Shown here one piece after another: positions 29,761 to 34,560 of a DNA stretch of 34,560 bases. Origin of the DNA: Pseudoponticoccus marisrubri (lineage in GTDB: Bacteria > Pseudomonadota > Alphaproteobacteria > Rhodobacterales > Rhodobacteraceae); NCBI RefSeq assembly GCF_001482405.1, contig NZ_LPXO01000024.1, positions 1 through 34,560 of the forward strand, given 5' to 3'. The position numbers and the translations under genes were made by a program. The notes under the pieces are model-generated. The model was not told the origin of the DNA and made no database searches. It saw only the letters and a list, made by a program, of their open reading frames with translations. The stretch's first letter is position 1; the number at the start of each line of letters is the position of its first letter.

Positions 29761-30645
29761 CTACTCGATCCAGCCCCGGATGCGCTCGCCATTGGCGGCG
29801 ATCCACGCCTCCAGCGCGGCGTCGATGCCGGTCTCGCGGGCGGCGACCATGATCTGCTCGATATCGGCCGTCTCCAGCGACATCCGTCCCAGCATCCGCG
29901 CCAGTTCGGGGGCGCGCTCGGCAAAGCCGGCATTGGCCCGGGCATGGATCGTCGAGGCCTCGGCATAGAGCCCCTGCGGATCCTCGAGATAGCGCATCCC
30001 GTAGAGGGCGAATTTCATGTGCGGCCGCCAGGCGGTGACCACGACCGGGGCCTGCCGGCGCTGCGCCAGGGCGATCTCGCGCACCATCTTCGGGCCGGTG
30101 CCCTCCTCCAGCGTGTAGTCGCCCAGCCCGTAGGCCGTCATCGCCTGCCGGGTGGTGGCCATCAGCCCGGCGCCGGGATCGATGCCCACGATGCGCCCGC
30201 CAAGCGCCTCGCGCACCTCCGGCTTTGCCAGGTCCTCGATCGAGGAGAGCATCCCCGGGTCGACCCAGTCCGGCACGGCCAGCCCGATCGTGCCCTCGTA
30301 GAGCGGGCCCAGATCGGCCAGCTCGGCGCCGTAGCGGCGCAGGTAGGGGGCGTGCAGCCCCGGCTCCCAGGACATCAGCATGACGTCGATATCGCCCGCC
30401 GCCAGCGTGCGGAACTGCGCCTCGATATCGGCCAGCGTCAGCTCCACGTCCTGACCCATCTGCGCGCGCAGCACGCGGGCGGCCAGTTTCGTCACCACCT
30501 CGGCATCCGACCAGGGCGTCCAGCCGATGATCACGTCGGGCCGGCCCAGCGACTGCGCCCGCGCGCCCGCGGGCAGCAGCGCCAGCGCGGCGGCGCCGCT
30601 CAGCAGGGTGCGGCGGTCGAGGGTGGAAAGGGTCGGGGCGGTCAT
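29761..30645 (-). CDS. Glycine-betaine-type binding protein (OpuAC family), orphan
   Basis: A 294-residue periplasmic binding protein with a Tat-like signal (DRRTLLSGAAALALLPAG, twin Arg at 11-12, likely cut after ARA). The mature part resembles OpuAC/ProX proteins (PF04069): DVIIGWTPWSDAEV, AQFRTLAAGDIDVMLMSWEP and VVTAWRPHMKFALYG supply Trp residues typical of the quaternary-ammonium cage. There is no permease or ATPase gene. It is the last gene of a five-gene minus-strand operon and starts inside the stop of the vWA gene (ATGA). A sensor for compatible solutes, or a partner for a chromosomal transporter, are both possible. Confidence 0.88.
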   Translation of the reverse strand: MTAPTLSTLDRRTLLSGAAALALLPAGARAQSLGRPDVIIGWTPWSDAEVVTKLAARVLRAQMGQDVELTLADIEAQFRTLAAGDIDVMLMSWEPGLHAPYLRRYGAELADLGPLYEGTIGLAVPDWVDPGMLSSIEDLAKPEVREALGGRIVGIDPGAGLMATTRQAMTAYGLGDYTLEEGTGPKMVREIALAQRRQAPVVVTAWRPHMKFALYGMRYLEDPQGLYAEASTIHARANAGFAERAPELARMLGRMSLETADIEQIMVAARETGIDAALEAWIAANGERIRGWIE

Positions 30646-31433
30646 TGGCTGAGTTCCTCGAAATCAAGGGCGGCGGGGTCGAAATCGGCCGCTTCGCCGC
30701 GCGTGGCGTCCAGCCCGGCGCGCAGCGCGTCGGGCGAGTTGGCATCGGTGTAGAAGACCCGGTCGGGATCCTTCAGGCTGTGCGCCCCGTCGATGCAGAA
30801 GCCGATCGTGTGGATCTCGATCATGTTGGCGGGATTGGCGAACACCCCCTCGACCACCGGGGCGGGGTTCTCGCCATCCGAGGCCTGCCCGTCGGTGATC
30901 ACGATCATCCGGTAGGCGCCGGTGCCGCCCTGCAGCACGGCCTGCCGGGTCAGCTGTGCCTCGGCCAGGCGCATGGCGCTCAGCAGCGGCGTGTTGCTGT
31001 CGGCGCGCAGCGCCTCGATCCGCGCCACCAGCGCCTCGGCATGGGCCGCGCCCCGGCCCAGCGGGAAATCCAGCCGCGTGCCGTCGGCGCTGAAACTGAC
31101 CAGCCCGACATTGTCGCCGGGATTGGCCGCGATCCAGCTCAGCAGCGCGGCCTTGGCGGCCTCGGCGCGATTGGGATGGTCGCCGGCGCAACCGCTCTCG
31201 CCCATGGAGCCGGACATGTCGAGCACGATCATGTTGTTCTCGGCAAAGGGATCGGCGGCCCGGGCCGGCTCATCGACCGCCTGCGCCGCCCCGGCCGGCG
31301 GCCAGGGCGCCATGCCCAGCCCCGAGACGTCGATATCGGGCACGTTGCGCTTGGGCGGGGCCTCCTCGAAACAGGCGGCCAGCGCGAGGCAGGCCAGGCA
31401 GGACAGGACGGGGCGGCGGGCAGGGATCCACAT
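30642..31433 (-). CDS. von Willebrand factor A lipoprotein
   Basis: A 263-residue lipoprotein with a lipobox LAAC ending at Cys21. Residue +2 is Phe, so outer-membrane sorting is likely. A vWA domain covers about 66-230, with a complete MIDAS: Asp72-Ser74-Ser76 in VLDMSGSMGES, a Thr in SNTPLLSAM, and Asp in VITDGQASDGE. It should bind divalent metal and a protein partner. It lies 6 bases downstream of the binding-protein/OmpA fusion gene and overlaps the OpuAC-like gene. A bridging role between periplasmic partners is inferred. Confidence 0.87.
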   Translation of the reverse strand: MWIPARRPVLSCLACLALAACFEEAPPKRNVPDIDVSGLGMAPWPPAGAAQAVDEPARAADPFAENNMIVLDMSGSMGESGCAGDHPNRAEAAKAALLSWIAANPGDNVGLVSFSADGTRLDFPLGRGAAHAEALVARIEALRADSNTPLLSAMRLAEAQLTRQAVLQGGTGAYRMIVITDGQASDGENPAPVVEGVFANPANMIEIHTIGFCIDGAHSLKDPDRVFYTDANSPDALRAGLDATRGEAADFDPAALDFEELSQ

Positions 31434-31439
31434 GGCGCC

Positions 31440-33086
31440 TCACCACTCGTTCAGGGGGGTGAAGACCTCGGCCTCGGATTCCATGCCGATCACCCGGAAC
31501 AGCACCCGGCGCGACTCGCGCCATTCCTGCTCGGTCTTCGGCGGGCAGGGCAGGTTGTCGCAGAACCCGCCCAGCGGGTCCTCGATGCCGCGGCCGTTGA
31601 TGGTGATCTGGCTGTCATCGACGGCCAGGCCCAGCTCGTCGGCGGTCGCCACCAGCGCGTCGCGCACCGCCAGCGCGCGCGCCGTCGAGGTGTTGCGCAG
31701 CGAGGCCAGCTCGCGCTTCTGGCGCGCCACCGGCCAATCCTGCTGGATCACCCCCTTGAGATAGCCCAGGTAGGAGGAATGCGCCTCGATGCTGAGCACC
31801 GCGCCGGCATAGACGCGCGACTTGTTCAGCGCCTCCTCGAAGGCGTCGCGGTAGTCGTCCACCGGGAAGCTGGCCTGGTTCGGCTCGAACAGGATGGTGA
31901 CCGCGGCGATGGTGTTCTCGGCGATCTCGTCATTGCTCATGGCGCGGATCGCGGCCGAGGCGGCATCCTGGTCGAAACTGTCGGTCTGCACGCGCCGCTT
32001 GTCCCAGATGTCGTCGCCCAGGCTGGCATAGTCCAGCGGCGGATCGGCCAGCGGCACCGCCGCCGCGATCAGCCCGGTCTCGACCATGGCGGTCTGCCCG
32101 GCATTGACCACCGCGCGGTACGAGCGCGGCGCGGTCGGCGTGGCCCAGTCCACCTGCCCGGCCAGGCCCACCGTCTCGACCCCGCGCCACAGGCGCATCA
32201 TCTCGTCCTCGCGGGACGCGTCGCCCAGCACCATCTCGGCGCTGCGCGCGAAATCCACCACCTGCTTCTTGGCATCCTCGCGGAACAGCTCCTCGGCCTT
32301 CAGCAGCGCCCGCACGGTGCCGCGCACGATCTCGGGATTGGCATCGAGATAGTCCTGCCGCACCACCAGCAGGTCGCCGATCACCCGGTTGGCCGAGGTC
32401 GTGGTCAGCACCTGCCGCGCCTCGGCGACCGAGCCCTCTGCCCCGGTGCCCACGCTGCCCGCGGTCAGCCGCTCGGCCACCGGGGCGGGCACCACGGTGA
32501 AGGGCAGGGCGGCGTCCTCGGCGAAACTGGCGGCGGGATCGTCGACCAGCCGGATCTCGGGCGTCTCGGCCACGTCCTGCGCCAGCTGCAGCGCCAGGTC
32601 CAGCCGCACCGCGTCGGTGGCGATGGCCGCGCCCGAGAGCGCCTGCACGCCGGTCTGGCCGCGCGCCACCACCGCGTCGGCGCCATTCGACCAGCCGTAG
32701 AAGAAGACCGGCACCATGCGGGTCTGGTCCTGCGCGCCGGTCTGGTCGGCCAGCAGGGTCATCTGGGCATGGGTGACACGCATGAAGGGCATGTCGCAGG
32801 CCAGGTAGGCGGGCAGCTGCGCGGCGTAGCTGTCGAAGCCGCGGGTCGTCAGGGCGATCTCCGCCCCGTCCTCGGTCCGGGCGACCCGGTCGAAGATGCT
32901 CGGCCCCAGCAGGTCATCCGTGGCATGCGCGACCAGCGCGTCATGGCCGGCGGGCACCAGCGGCAGCACGGGCGCGGCATCGGCCCGGCAGTCGCGCACC
33001 GGCATGTCCTGCGCGGCGGCCGGCAGGGCCAGCAGCGCGGCGAGGCACGCGCCGAGCCAGGAAGCGTGGGGGGCCGGGTGGGGCAT
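31440..33086 (-). CDS. Binding-protein/OmpA fusion (NMT1/SsuA-like plus OmpA-like)
   Basis: A 548-residue secreted protein. A signal peptide covers 1-26 (cut after AAAQ-type site). About residues 28-380 resemble nitrate/sulfonate/taurine-type binding proteins (PF09084/PF13379 style): DMPFMRVTHAQMTLLADQTG, VPVFFYGWSNGADAVVARG and LLVVRQDYLDANPEIVRGTV. About 400-540 match an OmpA-like peptidoglycan-binding domain: VTILFEPNQASFPVDDYRD, VLSIEAHSSYLGYLKG, ARALAVRDALVATADELGL and SRRVLFRVIG. The fusion would tether a ligand sensor to the cell wall. AAGGAAAGGA supports ATG 33086. A 50-base gap separates it from the XpaC-like gene upstream. Confidence 0.83.
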   Translation of the reverse strand: MPHPAPHASWLGACLAALLALPAAAQDMPVRDCRADAAPVLPLVPAGHDALVAHATDDLLGPSIFDRVARTEDGAEIALTTRGFDSYAAQLPAYLACDMPFMRVTHAQMTLLADQTGAQDQTRMVPVFFYGWSNGADAVVARGQTGVQALSGAAIATDAVRLDLALQLAQDVAETPEIRLVDDPAASFAEDAALPFTVVPAPVAERLTAGSVGTGAEGSVAEARQVLTTTSANRVIGDLLVVRQDYLDANPEIVRGTVRALLKAEELFREDAKKQVVDFARSAEMVLGDASREDEMMRLWRGVETVGLAGQVDWATPTAPRSYRAVVNAGQTAMVETGLIAAAVPLADPPLDYASLGDDIWDKRRVQTDSFDQDAASAAIRAMSNDEIAENTIAAVTILFEPNQASFPVDDYRDAFEEALNKSRVYAGAVLSIEAHSSYLGYLKGVIQQDWPVARQKRELASLRNTSTARALAVRDALVATADELGLAVDDSQITINGRGIEDPLGGFCDNLPCPPKTEQEWRESRRVLFRVIGMESEAEVFTPLNEW

Positions 33087-33136
33087 GGAACGGGTCCTTT
33101 CCTTCGGTCATCGGGGCCGGGCGGGCGGCCCGGCGG

Positions 33137-33781
33137 TCAACGGGACCGCGCCAGCGTGCCCTCCAGCACGCTCAGCGCGACATCGGCCTCCTCGGCGGAG
33201 GCCATGATCAGGTCCTGCCGGGCACGCTCGGCCGCCTGCCGCGTATCCTCCAGCGCGGCGATCATGCGGGCGCGGGTCTGCTCGGTATCGACCACGCCGT
33301 CGCCGCGCTCGGCAAAGCGGCAATAGTCCAGGAAGGCGGCCTCGACCCGCGGCAGCGAGCGGCGCAGCAGGTCCTCGGCGCGGCGCGTGGTCTCGGGGTT
33401 CTGCAGCATGTCCTCGAACAGCGCCTCAAGCGCCGCGTCGAGCCCGTCCAGCGCGGCGCGCAGCGGCGGCGTGCGGCGCGCGCCGGCCGCCTGCATGCTG
33501 TGCAGCCGCGCCCGGGCCTCCTCGACCATACGCGCGGCGCGCAGCGCGCCGTGATGCGGGTCGATCCCGGCCCTCGCCAGCATCGCCTCGGCGCGGTTCT
33601 CCTCGCGCAGGAGCTGCGTCACCGACCAGCGCGCCAGCGCGAAGACGGCCAGCGCCAGCGCGATCGCCACACCGGCCTCGGCCTCGCGCGGCCAGGTGGC
33701 CAGGTTGAAGCGCAGGTAGACCGCCAGGCCGGCCGCCGCGCCCAGGGTCCCGGGCAGCAGGTGCCAGGCCGCCCCGGTCAT
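33137..33781 (-). CDS. XpaC-like membrane protein (5-bromo-4-chloroindolyl phosphate hydrolysis family)
   Basis: A 214-residue protein with two N-terminal membrane helices (about 5-24 and 36-54) and a long cytoplasmic helical region. The layout and the segments ALDGLDAALEALFEDMLQNP and SLPRVEAAFLDYCRFAER resemble the XpaC family (PF10112), whose usual partner is the toxic-anion-resistance protein TelA; no TelA gene is present here. The molecular function of the family is unclear despite its name. ATGA overlap with the OmpA-like gene upstream indicates coupled translation. Confidence 0.68.
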   Translation of the reverse strand: MTGAAWHLLPGTLGAAAGLAVYLRFNLATWPREAEAGVAIALALAVFALARWSVTQLLREENRAEAMLARAGIDPHHGALRAARMVEEARARLHSMQAAGARRTPPLRAALDGLDAALEALFEDMLQNPETTRRAEDLLRRSLPRVEAAFLDYCRFAERGDGVVDTEQTRARMIAALEDTRQAAERARQDLIMASAEEADVALSVLEGTLARSR

Positions 33782-34254
33782 GAGCCCGCCGCCGCCGAGA
33801 GCAGCCGGCGTTCCACCACGCGGATCTCGGCGCGCCGGGCGCTGGTGCCCGCCTGCGGCGGCACGCTGCCGCCGGCGCCCCGCGCCAGGATGCGCGCGCC
33901 CGGCAGGCCGGCGGCGCGCAGCGCCTCGGCCACCACCTCGGCGCGTTCGCGCGACAGGGTCAGGTTGGCCTCGGGATCGCCCTCGGGCCCGGTATGGCCG
34001 GTCACCAGAACCAGGGTCGCGGGCGCATCCAGCGCGGCATCCGCCACCGCCGCGATCGCCGCCCCGGCACTGTCGGACAGGCGCAGTCCGACCTCGAAAC
34101 GCACCACGCGCGGTTCGGCCCCGCGGGCCTCGGGAAAGACCAGCCCGGTCGCCGAAGCGGCGATGAACAGCACGCTCGCCAGGAGCAGCGCGCCGCCGAT
34201 CCTGCGGTTCCTCCGGATGGCCGAATTCGAAATCTGCAAAGCCAAAAGCCGCAC
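33778..34254 (-). CDS. OmpA-like membrane-anchored protein
   Basis: A 158-residue protein, first gene of the minus-strand operon. A membrane anchor or uncleaved signal lies at about residues 20-38. The OmpA-like domain follows (about 55-150): ATLVLVTGHTGPEGDPEANL, LSRERAEVVAEALRAAGLPG, RILARGAGG and ARRAEIRVVERR. It is shorter than most OmpA family proteins and lacks a beta-barrel. The GTG at 34254 is the earliest start in the frame; TTG codons a few residues in are alternatives, and no ribosome binding site decides. It probably contacts peptidoglycan together with the fusion protein two genes downstream. Confidence 0.75.
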   Translation of the reverse strand: MRLLALQISNSAIRRNRRIGGALLLASVLFIAASATGLVFPEARGAEPRVVRFEVGLRLSDSAGAAIAAVADAALDAPATLVLVTGHTGPEGDPEANLTLSRERAEVVAEALRAAGLPGARILARGAGGSVPPQAGTSARRAEIRVVERRLLSAAAGS

Positions 34255-34370
34255 CCGATACCTGTGCCCTCGGTCAGCCTAGAGCGACAGGCCCGCCATT
34301 TGAAGGCGCAAAACTGCCAGATCCTCCCCCTTGCAGACGGCCCGGGCCCGACAGGTCCGGGAGCGAGAGC

Positions 34371-34399
34371 GCTTAACACTATGGATCAGAGTGTTAAGC
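34371..34399. repeat. Inverted repeat upstream of the recombinase; candidate recombination site
   Basis: GCTTAACACT (34371-34380), 9-base centre ATGGATCAG, AGTGTTAAGC (34390-34399). On the circle it lies about 87 bases before the recombinase start. Ten-bp arms around a short asymmetric centre is the plan of tyrosine-recombinase core sites. The AT-rich arm octamer AGTGTTAA also occurs twice at the origin (16685 and 16697). Alternatives are a regulator operator or a replication element. Confidence 0.55.
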
Positions 34400-34461
34400 C
34401 CGCGCCCCCCCCGGCCCGCCCTGCGCCCCGCCCGCGGGGGCCGGCGGGGCTTCGCGGTTTC

Positions 34462-34560
34462 ACGGTTTCCGGGTAGAGTGTTCGGATGGGCGAGATGCGG
34501 CTGCATGACCGGGCCGGGCACCGGCTCTATCTCAACGCCGCGGAACGCGCGGCCTTCCTG
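34462..34560. repeat. Terminal overlap, copy 2 (circular junction)
   Basis: Identical to bases 1-99. It repeats the start of the recombinase gene and should not be counted as a second, truncated gene. Confidence 0.93.

Noticed and set aside
34485-34560. A truncated second recombinase gene at the end of the window.
   Set aside because: It is the circular overlap with bases 1-99, not a separate gene.

Overview
The window is a complete circular plasmid. Its last 99 bases (34462-34560) are identical to its first 99 (1-99), so the molecule closes at 34,461 bp. Very high GC, a RepA of the roseobacter-type replication initiator A family (RPA) with iterons, and the overall gene mix point to an alphaproteobacterium of the Rhodobacterales; this host assignment is inferred from sequence style and families, not from a search. 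There is no rRNA, tRNA, CRISPR array, transposase, phage gene, relaxase, conjugation gene or recognisable toxin-antitoxin pair.

Layout. (1) 25-630: a short tyrosine recombinase, with a candidate recombination site just upstream across the junction (34371-34399). (2) 639-2522: a divergent ECF stress locus made of a DUF1127 protein, an ECF sigma factor and a membrane anti-sigma factor. (3) 2561-4077: a VOC (glyoxalase-fold) enzyme divergent from a LysR regulator. (4) 4078-4630: a 553-base non-coding stretch holding two more ECF promoters and a likely ~230-nt small RNA with a perfect terminator. (5) 4631-11618: eight tightly coupled genes for an Mrp-type cation/proton antiporter with an unusual layout (E, F, G, a DUF4040-MrpB fusion, C, D and two further antiporter-like subunits; no classical MrpA). 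(6) 11671-16529: an NhaR-like LysR regulator divergent from dabB-dabA, an energy-coupled inorganic-carbon uptake system. (7) 16530-19142: the replication origin (two DnaA boxes, AT-rich segment, six iterons), repA and a parAB-type partition locus flanked on both sides by matching inverted repeats. (8) 19298-20320: an orphan amino-acid binding protein. (9) 20484-29706: a NHLM-type export cassette (HlyD-like adaptor, C39-peptidase ABC exporter, second ABC exporter) directly behind a 916-residue, cysteine-free protein that has a double-glycine leader. (10) 34254-29761, minus strand: a five-gene envelope operon (OmpA-like, XpaC-like, a binding-protein/OmpA fusion, a vWA lipoprotein, a betaine-type binding protein) with no ABC permease or ATPase.

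How it works together. The clearest shared logic is a plasmid-encoded ECF regulon. Four sites with the same architecture, GGGATGAA, exactly 14 bases, then CGTA or CGTT, sit in front of the DUF1127 gene, the sigma/anti-sigma operon, the small RNA and the Mrp operon. The plasmid therefore looks like an envelope, ion and bicarbonate homeostasis package run by its own stress sigma factor, plus a secretion system for one very large exported protein. Three periplasmic binding proteins lack transporters and may act as sensors or borrow chromosomal permeases. The least conventional parts are the giant double-glycine-leader substrate with NHLM transporters and the binding-protein/OmpA/vWA/XpaC operon.
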